Counted from the stretch's first letter, positions 1-6,723 are shown. The stretch is 13,825 nucleotides of DNA from JBBRSC01 sp038245795 (GCA_038245795.1 JBBRSC010000067.1:1-13825); one strand, 5' to 3'. Made by a program: numbers and translations. The notes: generated by a model not told the origin, from the sequence alone.

Positions 1-687
1 AAGTGCATCCATCACCCGTTGCAGCACCGCTCCGTAGGTCACGCTCAGGACCCCGATCGTGAGGTGGAGGCTCGGCGTGTCTGGTGCAGTGGCGGCGTGC
101 CGAGTGCCTGCCGGGAGGTAGAGCACGTCGCCTGCTTTGACTCGGAGGTCGCCCAGCCCCTCGATCGTCCAGTCCTTGTGGCCCGAGATCTGGACAACGA
201 AGACGTCGTGATCGTCGGCATGCGCCGAGAGTCCGGAGGCACCTGCCGGTGTCAGGTACGCGTTGGCCTGCACCGGGTGGCTCGTCGCCCGTTCAAGGCT
301 TCGGCAGAAGTTTGCGATGTTGATCACCGTCCGCTGCAAGCTCTGCAGCACCAGTGTTGCGCCCTCGTGCATCGCCGCGCCGATGACCCCGAGGTCGGCC
401 ACGTCATCGATCAGCTTGCCGCCGAGCCGTAGGGGCCGCGTCGAGCGGGCGTCGGGCAGGGTCACACCGTCGCTCACGAGGCGGAAGGTCGGCCGCCGCG
501 CTGCCGTCGTGAGGAGCTCCTCGATCCGCCGGACCGAGAGAAGGTGCTCGAACGAGGTCCCTGTCGATCGATGCATCGGACGACGACCCCAATGGACTTC
601 GGCGAACAGGTCCACGTCCCCGACCAGGGATGCGAGCACTGCCTCGTCGGCATCCGTGTTGAGATCGATGGGTTCAGTCGGGTTCAT
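1..687 (-). CDS. Cupin/JmjC-type 2-oxoglutarate oxygenase, C-terminus cut by window edge
   Basis: An open frame runs leftward from ATG at 687 to the window edge (229 codons, no stop). It resembles the cupin_4/JmjC ribosomal-oxygenase family (RoxA/YcfD, NO66), which are Fe(II)/2-oxoglutarate hydroxylases of Arg, His or Asp side chains in proteins. Visible motifs are the iron-binding HxD in SAHADDHDVFVVQ (H156, D158), the following GHKDWTI strand, LPAGTRHAAT with a candidate distal iron-binding His (H197), and SLHLTIGV. These fall in the usual order. The C-terminal dimerisation/winged-helix part expected in the family would lie outside the window. Only 18 bp separate this start from that of the divergent small acidic gene, so each promoter must lie inside the other gene or overlap it. 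No good Shine-Dalgarno precedes the ATG. Fold and family are confident; the substrate is unknown. Confidence 0.85.
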   Translation of the reverse strand, partial: MNPTEPIDLNTDADEAVLASLVGDVDLFAEVHWGRRPMHRSTGTSFEHLLSVRRIEELLTTAARRPTFRLVSDGVTLPDARSTRPLRLGGKLIDDVADLGVIGAAMHEGATLVLQSLQRTVINIANFCRSLERATSHPVQANAYLTPAGASGLSAHADDHDVFVVQISGHKDWTIEGLGDLRVKAGDVLYLPAGTRHAATAPDTPSLHLTIGVLSVTYGAVLQRVMDAL

Positions 688-705
688 ATCGGGTAAGAGG
701 CGAAC

Positions 706-870
706 ATGAGCGAATTCAACGACAACGACATCAGCACCAGCCCCAGCGAGGACGATGAGAACCTCGATAAGGGAACCACCGGCAAAGACACCGGCGACGA
801 GCCCACCGAGGCCGACGACGACCGCGACGTTGGCGGTGAAAGCGAAAAGGACACGGGCGACGAGGCCTGA
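706..870 (+). CDS. Small highly acidic protein, 54 aa, function unknown
   Basis: ATG at 706 follows a good Shine-Dalgarno (AAGAGG, 5-nt spacer) and the frame ends at TGA 868-870. The product has 13 Asp and 8 Glu against 3 Lys and 1 Arg, no Cys, and almost no hydrophobic residues, so it should be disordered and strongly anionic. The hexapeptide KDTGDE occurs twice (residues 27-32 and 48-53). Third codon positions are G or C in about 83% of codons, as in real genes here, which argues against a chance ORF. It is divergent from the cupin/JmjC oxygenase. It could be that enzyme's substrate or a peptide-natural-product precursor, but this is inference; a small acidic disordered protein of other role is equally possible. 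I do not recognise the family. Confidence 0.6.
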   Translation: MSEFNDNDISTSPSEDDENLDKGTTGKDTGDEPTEADDDRDVGGESEKDTGDEA

Positions 871-1166
871 CCCTTCGCGCTGCGGGTGTGCGGTCGTCCC
901 ATCGTGGCTCCCTCCGAGATCTAGCTCTGGTACCCGTCTTCACCGATGGTGAACCGGCTTTCTCTGGAAACCGATCCTGAACTCTCGGGTGAGGCTGCAG
1001 CACGCTCATGACGATATTGACGTCTGAGTGGAGAGGCCGACGCGGAGTAGCAGAACCTATCGAACCGCGTGGGTTCGGGGCGCAGGGGCCCGTGCACAGG
1101 AGCGGCGTGCGATACTCATGTCAGCCAATCGGGTCGTTGGACCCGCGTGGCTTTCGCCGCTCAGCC
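871..1166. other. Intergenic stretch before the phosphatase gene
   Basis: No convincing gene is seen. The downstream frame is open from ATG 1008, but the peptide it would encode up to 1166 is Arg/Gly-rich and unlike any domain, so I treat it as leader. The only structure noted is a perfect 6-bp inverted repeat, TTCACC-GAT-GGTGAA, at 939-953. It could be a small operator or a chance hairpin; there is no T-run to make it a terminator. I could not pick a promoter with confidence. Confidence 0.4.
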
Positions 1167-2281
1167 ATGAACACGCCCCCGCCATCAGATGACCCGTTTT
1201 CGATGAGACCCGCGTCGGTTGGCATCGATCAACTCGGACCGGCGGTCTCGGCAGCGTTGCTGGAGACGCTGCTCACCCGGTCGGGCACCGGGCTGATGCT
1301 CCTGGACTCCGAGCTTCGCTACGTGGTCGTTAACGACGTGGCAGCGGCCATCAACGGGGTATCAGCGGCGGATCATCTCGGCCGGCGTCTGGAGGAGGTC
1401 CTCCCCGGCGTAGCGCCGTCCATCGGCCCCGCGTTGCGTGAGGTGCTACGCACAGGAGTACCGAGCCTCCACCTCGATGTCTCCGGCGAGACTCCGTCGG
1501 CGCCCGGCGAGCTTCGTTGGTGGTCGTCGAGCTCGATCCGCATGGACCGTCCGGACGGCAACGGCGAGCCGCTGGTCGCGGTGGTCTTCACCGAAGTCAC
1601 CGAGCAACGGCGGGCCCACCACCGGCTCCGCCAGCTGATCGACAACCTCTTCACTTTTGTCGGCCTGCTCGACCCCGCAGGGACGGTCCAGGAGGCGAAC
1701 CGGGTGGCGTTGGACGCTGGCGGGTTGCAGCTGGAGGAGGTGATCGGTCGTCCGTTCTGGGAGGCCTCGTGGTGGAATCATGACGCGGCCGTGCAGGAGC
1801 AGCTCCGCCAAGCCGTGGAGCGAGCCGCTGCGGGCGAGTCGTCCCGGTACGACGTGCTGATACGCCTCGCTGGCGACGTGGTGGTGCCCATCGATTTCCA
1901 ACTGTCCCCGATCGTGGAAAACGACACAATCGTCGCGTTGGTACCCTCGGGTCTGGAGATCTCGGCCAGGGTTCAGGAGTCCAACCGGTTGGCCGCGCTG
2001 GCCAGCCTCTCGGGTTCCTTGAACGCAGCCTCCGACACCCCCGGCGTCGTGGCAGCCATCCTCGACGCTGTCGAAGCGTTGGTGGACGCCACCTTCGTGA
2101 ATGTCGCACTGGTGGACAGCGAGGCACGGTGCCTGCGCATCGCAATGCAAGGCATCGATCCGGAGCTCACTGACCGGTGGGCGGTTGTGCCGCTCGACGG
2201 CATATCCACGCCACTTCACGACGCCATCTCTAGCGGCAACATCATCACAGTTGGAAATCTCGACGACCTTCGTACTCGTTA

Positions 2282-2284
2282 CCC
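2282..2284. repeat. Target-site duplication CCC, left copy
   Basis: CCC immediately precedes the element and the same CCC follows it at 3407-3409. The right copy lies in a longer C run (3405-3411), so the exact edge is uncertain by a few bases. A 3-bp duplication is the choice that restores the GAF-domain reading RYPHLVDD. Confidence 0.75.
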
Positions 2285-2312
2285 GGCGAGTTCAAGTGGT
2301 GACGTCTACAGC
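2285..2312 (+). repeat. IS30 left terminal inverted repeat (IRL)
   Basis: The outer 11 bases GGCGAGTTCAA are identical to the reverse complement of the right end, followed by scattered matches (GGT at 14-16, ACAGC at 24-28); 21 of 28 match overall. Its translation supplies the foreign tail of the upstream phosphatase fragment. Confidence 0.88.
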
Positions 2313-2328
2313 CTGAGGTAGAGGTTGA

Positions 2329-2399
2329 GTCTCCACCGGTCAGATCGTGATGCGGGCAAGACTGCCCGCTGTTCACACACGTACCTGACCAGTGGAGAC
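2329..2399 (+). promoter_or_regulatory. Nested inverted repeats that could hide the transposase ribosome binding site
   Basis: An outer 15-bp inverted repeat (2329-2343 with 2385-2399, 14 of 15 paired) encloses a perfect 7-bp hairpin, GCGGGCA-AGAC-TGCCCGC, at 2352-2369. The right outer arm contains GGAG at 2394-2397, the apparent Shine-Dalgarno of the transposase ATG at 2407. A transcript entering from outside the element would fold the arms together and mask that site; one starting inside, beyond the left arm, would not. The repeats are seen directly. The function is inferred by analogy with IS10 and IS50, which protect themselves from read-through transcription this way. Confidence 0.5.
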
Positions 2400-2406
2400 C
2401 AACAGC

Positions 2407-3399
2407 ATGCCAGCCCACCCCTTGACCGCGTACGAACGCGAGGAGATTCGCGCCGGGATCGAGCGTCAGCAAACGCTGACAGCGATCGCCGACTTGTTGG
2501 GGCGGCACCGCTCCACGATCTGCGCGGAAGTACGACGCAACGGTGGAACCAACGCCTACACAGCGACCGGAGCGCAGGCTCGAGCAGACGGTCAGCGCTG
2601 CCGTCCCAAGCCCTCGCTGTTGGAGTCCGACGCGGTGTTGGCTGGGCACGTGACGGCACGGCTGAAGGCGAAGGATTCGCCGATGACGATCTCGATCGAA
2701 CTCGCTCGCGGCACCCACGGCACGACCGGCCAGGTGTCCCACGAGACCATCTACCAGGCCGTCTATGCCCACGGCCGACGCGGTCTCGATGCTGGGCTGC
2801 ACACGGGGTTGCATCGGCGGCGCAGATGCCGCAAACACCGGGTGTTCGGGCCGCGAGCACCGACCAAGAGCCCGTTGGGATTGTTCAACCTGATCGGCAT
2901 GCGACCGGCCGAGGCGGACGGGCGTGGGGTGGTCGGTCACTTCGAGGGCGACCTGATTGTGGGGTCGTTCAACCGTTCTGCGATCGTCACGATTTTCGAT
3001 CGATGCTCGAGGTTCAACCTGTTGGCTGACCTGCCCGAAGGCCACACCGCCCAGGCGACCCTCGCGGCGCTGGTCGAGTTGTTCGAACGGGTGCCAGAGC
3101 ATCTACGCAAGACGCTGACGTGGGACCAGGGCCGCGAGATGGCCGCCCACGGCACCCTCGCGGAGATGGTCGGGATCGACGTGTACTTCGCGAACCCTCA
3201 CGCACCGTGGGAACGGCCAACGAACGAGAACGGCAACGGCCTGCTACGCCGCTACGTCGGCAAGGGCACCGACCTCAGCGTCTACACCCCAGCTGACCTA
3301 CGGGCCATCGAGACCCGGCTCAACACCATGCCCCGCCGAAGCCTCAACTGGGACACCGCAGCCAACCACTACGATGCCGCTGTCGCGATGACCGGTTGA
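2407..3399 (+). CDS. IS30-family DDE transposase
   Basis: The frame encodes a 330-residue transposase. An N-terminal helix-turn-helix (LTAIADLLGRHRSTICAEVRRNGG) is typical of IS30 and binds the element ends. The RNase-H-like catalytic core shows D in HFEGDLIVG, D in LTWDQGREM and E in ERPTNENGNGLLRRY, the three acidic residues of the DDE triad in their family contexts. The ATG at 2407 is preferred because GGAG lies 9 nt upstream; a GTG at 2392 would add five residues but overlaps that site. No frameshift or internal stop is present, so the protein looks functional. Its TGA (3397-3399) overlaps the TTG (3396) that opens the downstream phosphatase fragment. Confidence 0.93.
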   Translation: MPAHPLTAYEREEIRAGIERQQTLTAIADLLGRHRSTICAEVRRNGGTNAYTATGAQARADGQRCRPKPSLLESDAVLAGHVTARLKAKDSPMTISIELARGTHGTTGQVSHETIYQAVYAHGRRGLDAGLHTGLHRRRRCRKHRVFGPRAPTKSPLGLFNLIGMRPAEADGRGVVGHFEGDLIVGSFNRSAIVTIFDRCSRFNLLADLPEGHTAQATLAALVELFERVPEHLRKTLTWDQGREMAAHGTLAEMVGIDVYFANPHAPWERPTNENGNGLLRRYVGKGTDLSVYTPADLRAIETRLNTMPRRSLNWDTAANHYDAAVAMTG

Positions 3400-3406
3400 A
3401 CTCGCC
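3379..3406 (-). repeat. IS30 right terminal inverted repeat (IRR)
   Basis: This is the counterpart of the left repeat, ending in TTGAACTCGCC at 3396-3406. It contains the transposase stop codon and, overlapping it, a TTG that opens the reading frame into the downstream phosphatase fragment. Confidence 0.88.
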
Positions 3407-4331
3407 CCCCCACTTGGTCGACGACACCATCCGGGTTGGTCTAGAGGCCACGGTGTCGTTACCGCTGTTCGGCGACGAGGGCGAGGTCCTGGGCGCCATC
3501 GGCCTCGGGTGGCCGGGTCCGGTCGAAGTCTCCCGGGAAGTCGAGTCCCGGTTCAGACTGGCCACGGACTTGTGTAGCCAGGCCCTGCAACGCTCAAGAA
3601 GGAGCGAGGTATTCGGCGAGCTGGTGACCTCCCTGCAACGCGAGCTTCTCCCGCAGCAGTACACGGTCGCAGGCTTGGACGTGGCCGTGGATTACCGGCC
3701 CGCACTCAGCGAAGTCGGTTTCGGTGGCGACTGGTACGACATCGTCGCTGACGACGGTCGCATCACCCTGGTGGTCGGTGACGTGGTCGGCCACGGCGTG
3801 GCCGCGGCGGCCCAGATGGCTCAGACCAAGGGCGTGGTGCGGGGCCTGGCTGCCGCCGTGCCCTTAGGTGAACTGATCCCCGCCGTCAGTCGAGCGCTGG
3901 CCCCGGACCGTGTCGACTACCTGGCCACCCTCGCCGTCGCGACAATCGATCTGTCGACACTGCAGCTTCAGTGGGTGTCGGCCGGTCACCCACCACTCGC
4001 GGTGCTGCACCCGGACGGATCGGCCGAATTTCTTGCCACCGCCCCGCTCCCGCCCATCGGCGTGGCCCGCTCCGCCACGGAGCCGGGCAGCCGTGACCTT
4101 GCCCGCGGCTCGCTGCTGGTCCTCTACACCGATGGGTTGATCGAACGACGTCATCACAACATCGACCACGGGTTCGACCACCTGCTCGACACCCTCCGAT
4201 CGCTACACGCAGACATCAGCGCCCTCGAAGCACGCGACACGATCCTGGAGAGAATGATCGCTGGTGACTCAAGAGACGATGTGGCCATCGTCGTCGTCCG
4301 AATCCCTGACGACGAATCTTCTGTGTCGTGA
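3396..4331 (+). pseudogene. 3' fragment of the phosphatase: end of GAF plus complete PP2C/SpoIIE domain
   Basis: Native sequence resumes after the right CCC with HLVDDTIRVGLEATVSLPLFG, the second half of the GAF domain. A full PP2C-type SpoIIE phosphatase domain follows: GGDWYD and GDVVGHG (metal-binding Asp residues), AGHPP, YTDGLIE and the terminal DDVAIVVVRI. All expected metal ligands appear present. In related proteins this domain dephosphorylates a STAS anti-anti-sigma factor, and such a factor is the next gene (4448). The fragment has no normal start, but TTG at 3396 overlaps the transposase stop as TTGA, so low-level coupled translation of an unregulated phosphatase is conceivable. 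Restored with the upstream half, the protein would be 679 residues. Confidence 0.87.
3407..3409. repeat. Target-site duplication CCC, right copy
   Basis: Pairs with 2282-2284. Together with the 1122-bp element it makes a 1125-bp insertion, a multiple of three, which explains why both phosphatase fragments are still in the same frame. Confidence 0.75.
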
Positions 4332-4447
4332 CAAGAGCGGTTGTTTCGTTCCAGCGACCTGGCGCGATGGACGTCGAAGTGCCCGTCATCAGATGCATTT
4401 TTGAACGGCCTTCCACGGGCGGACCCCTGTAATGGTAAAACTGGCCT

Positions 4448-4774
4448 ATGGATCCCCTCGAACTGCTGCTCACCGTGGCGGATACCGCCGGTCACACGCG
4501 TCACGTCTCGGTCTCGGGCCAGCTTGACTTGGCGACGGCAGCGCAACTGTCCGACATGCTGGTCGGCTTCATCGAAGACGGGGTTCTGCTGATCGTGTTG
4601 GACCTCAAGGGAGTTGACTTCTTGGATTCGTCGGGCCTTCGAGTGCTCGTCGACGCAGGCAGTCGGCTCGAGGCACGGGACGGGAAGTTGGTGGTCGAAG
4701 GAATGTCTGCTGCGGCCGAGCAGGTCTTGGAGATCACGGGGCTGATCGACCGGTATCGCCGAACGCCCGAGTGA
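4448..4774 (+). CDS. STAS-domain anti-sigma factor antagonist (RsbV/SpoIIAA-like)
   Basis: This 108-residue single-domain protein has the STAS fold signature: HVSVSGQLDLATAAQL near the N-terminus, then LIVLDLKGVDFLDSSGLRVLVDA. The first Ser of DSSGL (S61) matches the residue phosphorylated by RsbW/SpoIIAB kinases. In known systems the unphosphorylated form binds the kinase and frees a sigma factor. It lies 116 bp after the SpoIIE phosphatase fragment and faces a HATPase gene, giving all three parts of a partner switch. No sigma factor is in the window. The start follows ACTGGCCT with no clear Shine-Dalgarno; no nearer alternative start fits the domain. Confidence 0.92.
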   Translation: MDPLELLLTVADTAGHTRHVSVSGQLDLATAAQLSDMLVGFIEDGVLLIVLDLKGVDFLDSSGLRVLVDAGSRLEARDGKLVVEGMSAAAEQVLEITGLIDRYRRTPE

Positions 4775-4794
4775 CGGTCGTTCGACGGACCTGC

Positions 4795-4814
4795 GTTCCA
4801 GCGACCGCTGAAAC
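4795..4814. terminator. Possible bidirectional hairpin between convergent STAS and HATPase genes
   Basis: GTTCCAGC and GCTGAAAC form an 8-bp stem with one mismatch around a GACC loop, within the 63-bp gap between the two converging stop codons. There is no T-run on either side, so it is a weak candidate supported mainly by position. Confidence 0.3.
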
Positions 4815-4837
4815 GAGATCGTGGGTATCTGGCCTCG

Positions 4838-5218
4838 TCACTCAGCCAACTCGAACCACACTTCTTTTCCTTGGGCGGTCGCGTTGCACCCCCACGATGT
4901 GGCAACAGCGTCGACCAACTCCAGTCCTCTGCTTCCTGTAGCAGCGGATTCAACGGTGGATCGGTCCTCCAGCGCGATCGGAGATTGATCCCGCACAGTG
5001 ACGACGAGGCAGTCGATTGGTTCGTACGTCGCGACGACACCACACGACACCTTGGTGTGAATCACGGCGTTAGTCACGAGTTCGCTGGTCAAGAGCAGCG
5101 CGTCCTCAAGAAATGAGGGTGAAGCGCCGTTGACCAGCGTTCGAACCAGCTCGCGAGCCTCCCGCGGGGCGTTGATGGTCCGATTGAAGTGGGCTTCTGA
5201 GCGCCGTGCTCCTGTCAT
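4838..5218 (-). CDS. RsbW-like HATPase (anti-sigma serine kinase or regulatory ATP-binding protein)
   Basis: This is a 126-residue stand-alone GHKL/HATPase_c_2 domain. The N-box is SELVTNAVIHT (E46, N50), the G1 region is VTVRDQSP (D77) and the G2 region is TGSRGLELVDAVATSWG. The N-terminal APREARELVRTLV helix is typical of actinobacterial RsbW-like proteins. Such proteins phosphorylate STAS antagonists and/or bind sigma factors. The start at 5218 has AAGGA 8 nt upstream. It converges on the STAS gene (4448-4774), its likely partner, rather than sharing a transcript, so the two are probably regulated separately. No sigma factor or second HATPase is adjacent. Confidence 0.88.
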   Translation of the reverse strand: MTGARRSEAHFNRTINAPREARELVRTLVNGASPSFLEDALLLTSELVTNAVIHTKVSCGVVATYEPIDCLVVTVRDQSPIALEDRSTVESAATGSRGLELVDAVATSWGCNATAQGKEVWFELAE

Positions 5219-5269
5219 CGCTTTGATCCTTGTCGTGCGGTCGGAACGATCGGGTCCGGGATCGTGCTG

Positions 5270-5300
5270 TTGACATACCCGCCCAGGGCAGGCGTAAACG
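5270..5300 (+). promoter_or_regulatory. Possible promoter, TTGACA and TAAACG
   Basis: TTGACA at 5270-5275 and TAAACG at 5295-5300 are separated by 19 bp, longer than the ideal 17. They lie in the divergent gap before the 5359 gene. The -35 is a consensus match but the -10 is poor, so this is only suggestive. Confidence 0.25.
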
Positions 5301-5358
5301 GCGAACGGTGGATCGCAGCCGAGGGATGAGATTGCCGTGCGCCGGGTACGTACTCACC

Positions 5359-5952
5359 ATGTCTCCCCCCATGTCAGCGGTCACCTTCCCGTTTCGCTTC
5401 GAACCATCGTTCAGGCTCCTCGGCCGGTTCTTCGGCGTGTCTCCGCAGCGGTGCGCGGTCACCATCGACGACGGCCAGCTCACGGCGAGGTTCGGGTTCT
5501 GGACGGTCGTCACTGAGACGTCGAATATTGCCGATGCGAGCGTCACCGGCCCGTATCGGACCGTGAAGGTGATCGGCCCACCACACCTCTCGATGGTCGA
5601 CGGAGGACTGACCTTCGCCACCAATGCCGAACAGGGGGTGTGCATCAGTTTTCGTCAGCCCGTTCACGGCTCGGACCCGCTTGGGCTGCTGTCCCACCGA
5701 AGTCTGACCGTCACAGTCGACGAGCCCGCTCGGCTCGCCGAATTGCTGAGAACAATTTCGCAGTCGACGGATCCGCAATCACACCGATCAGGCGAGCGAG
5801 TCAGCGCCGACGTGCACGACGCGGTCGCCACCATCCACGATCACCTCGAGGGCATGACAGCGGCAGAGTTACGTCGCCACGCTCAGCAGCTCGGCATCCC
5901 GCGTGCATCGAAAATGAGCAAGGCGGCACTCGTGAGCTCGCTGTCGGCATGA
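5359..5952 (+). CDS. Conserved actinobacterial protein of unknown function with Rho_N/SAP-like tail
   Basis: The 197-residue product has two parts. Residues about 8-145 (FPFRFEPSFRLLGRFFGV, LTARFGFWTV, GLTFATNAEQGVCISFRQPV, DPLGLLSHRSLTVTVDEP) are beta-rich and resemble a family I have seen as hypothetical in many actinobacteria, possibly PH-like; no catalytic residues are apparent. The last 32 residues (MTAAELRRHAQQLGIPRASK, then MSKAALVSSLSA) look like the small helical Rho N-terminal/SAP-type module that often binds nucleic acid. Start choice is uncertain: ATG 5359 and ATG 5371 fit the domain, but a TTG at 5332 has a better-spaced GAGGG upstream. The frame is open back to 5230. It is divergent from the HATPase gene. 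Confidence 0.65.
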   Translation: MSPPMSAVTFPFRFEPSFRLLGRFFGVSPQRCAVTIDDGQLTARFGFWTVVTETSNIADASVTGPYRTVKVIGPPHLSMVDGGLTFATNAEQGVCISFRQPVHGSDPLGLLSHRSLTVTVDEPARLAELLRTISQSTDPQSHRSGERVSADVHDAVATIHDHLEGMTAAELRRHAQQLGIPRASKMSKAALVSSLSA

Positions 5953-5988
5953 CATTCACGTGAACTCCAAGCCATCGACGGTGATGAA

Positions 5989-6723
5989 ATGACGCTGCTG
6001 CCCGAGCACGAAGAAGAGTTCGACGTGGATGCGCGTGCCCGCGCCGAGCAACTCGTGGACAGTGGCCTGAGTGGTCGAATCGCGGCAGCGTGCAGGGGTT
6101 CCGCGAATCCTGCGGCCCTCGCATGGTTGGCCGAAGAGCTGGGGATCGAGATCGACTCCAAGGTCGTGGATCTCGGTGGCGGTCTGGGAGGGCCAGCGGC
6201 ATGGATCGAACGTCGATACCTCTGCCGCGTCGTCGTGCTCGACCCGGCAGCAGGGGCGTGCGACGGCGCCCGTCGGTTGTTTCGGCTCGCCGTGGTTCGC
6301 GGTGATGCGGCGGACCCGCCCTTTCGAAGGGGTTCGTTCGACTGCTCGCTCTTCTTGGGCACCATCTCCGTGCTCAGCGATCCCGCGAGGGCCATCGCAG
6401 CGGCGGCAGAGCTCTCGGGTCGGCTGGGTGTTCTCGACTACTGCAGCGTCACAGAAAAACCGGTGCATGCGGGCGGGAGCACCTTTCTCTCCGAGTCCGC
6501 CCTACTCGAGTTGGTCGAGCGTTGCGGTTGGACGCTCGGACATCATGGTCCCCTCACCCTCCCGACGCCTCAAACATGGAGCGAAGCATCGGTGCCGGGC
6601 GAGCCATCCGAGTCCGAACATGAGGTTGCCGATGCGATTCGCAACGGCGAGATCGCCCCAGTCGTGCTCATTGCCGTCCGGAAGGTATCAAGGTCGTCGG
6701 ATCGGGGTATGGCTGCGCCATGA
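5989..6723 (+). CDS. Class I SAM-dependent methyltransferase, substrate unknown
   Basis: The 244-residue product has a Rossmann-type SAM-binding core: motif I VVDLGGGLGGPAAWI (D61-G68), an acidic end of strand 2 at VVVLDP (D85), VVRGDAADPPF around residue 105, and FDCSLFLGTISVLSDP as motif IV-like. The N-terminal 55 residues are helical and probably form a substrate lid. GGTGA stands 4 nt before the ATG. It is not an ArsM-type arsenite methyltransferase by motif, despite the arsenic genes about 1 kb downstream. Its stop overlaps the next small ORF as ATGA (6720-6723), and that ORF in turn overlaps the MTHFR-like gene, suggesting one translationally coupled unit. Possible substrates range from small molecules to a corrinoid or pterin; nothing here decides. 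Confidence 0.85.
   Translation: MTLLPEHEEEFDVDARARAEQLVDSGLSGRIAAACRGSANPAALAWLAEELGIEIDSKVVDLGGGLGGPAAWIERRYLCRVVVLDPAAGACDGARRLFRLAVVRGDAADPPFRRGSFDCSLFLGTISVLSDPARAIAAAAELSGRLGVLDYCSVTEKPVHAGGSTFLSESALLELVERCGWTLGHHGPLTLPTPQTWSEASVPGEPSESEHEVADAIRNGEIAPVVLIAVRKVSRSSDRGMAAP

Larger units (their letters stand above)
1167..2321 (+). pseudogene. 5' fragment of PAS-PAS-GAF-SpoIIE phosphatase, interrupted by IS30 element
   Basis: This is the N-terminal part of a sensor serine phosphatase of the RsbU/SpoIIE type. From ATG 1167 there are about 372 native residues: a first PAS domain around residues 30-150 (GTGLMLLDSELRYVVVNDVAA, ending in the typical VVFTEVTEQRRA), a second PAS around 155-270 (FVGLLDPAGTVQEANRVAL), then the start of a GAF domain (SLNAASDTPGVVAAILDAVEALVDA). 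Native sequence stops at ...LRTRYP; the inserted element then supplies eleven foreign residues and a TAG at 2319-2321. The frame is open from ATG 1008, but sequence between 1008 and 1166 is not domain-like and 1167 is a reasonable start. ATG 1203 is also possible; no start has a strong Shine-Dalgarno. The catalytic domain is lost from this fragment, so it could at most act as a sensory stub. Confidence 0.85.
2285..3406 (+). mobile_element. Complete IS30-family insertion sequence, 1122 bp
   Basis: The boundaries come from three agreeing signals. The terminal inverted repeats match at 21 of 28 positions, and the outermost 11 (GGCGAGTTCAA) are perfect. A CCC direct repeat flanks the element (2282-2284 and 3407-3409), matching the 2-3 bp duplications known for IS30. 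Deleting the element plus one CCC rejoins the split phosphatase in frame, giving ...RTRYPHLVDDTIR through the GAF domain. It carries one intact transposase. The length is within the family's usual 1.0-1.2 kb range. Intact ends, transposase and target duplication point to a recent, possibly still mobile insertion. Confidence 0.93.

Noticed and set aside
1008..1166. N-terminal extension of the phosphatase from ATG 1008
   Set aside because: The frame is open, but the 53 residues are Arg/Gly/Pro-rich and not domain-like, and ATG 1008 has no Shine-Dalgarno; ATG 1167 is a simpler start.
1446..2219. 257-codon leftward open frame opposite the PAS/GAF fragment
   Set aside because: It is the complement of a well-supported gene, rich in His/Arg/Gln with no recognisable domain; a GC-rich shadow frame.
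2245..3102. 285-codon leftward open frame across the IS left end and transposase
   Set aside because: It spans the insertion junction and opposes the intact transposase, so it cannot be an ancestral gene.
4347..4806. 13-bp direct repeat CGTTCCAGCGACC on both sides of the STAS gene (4347-4359, 4794-4806)
   Set aside because: One 13-bp match somewhere in a 13.8-kb GC-rich window is expected by chance, and there is no sign of a transposed or excisable segment.
5989..6723. Methyltransferase as ArsM (arsenite methyltransferase)
   Set aside because: It lacks the conserved Cys set and the usual ArsM motif I, and is separated from the arsenic genes by the MTHFR-like gene and by opposite orientation.
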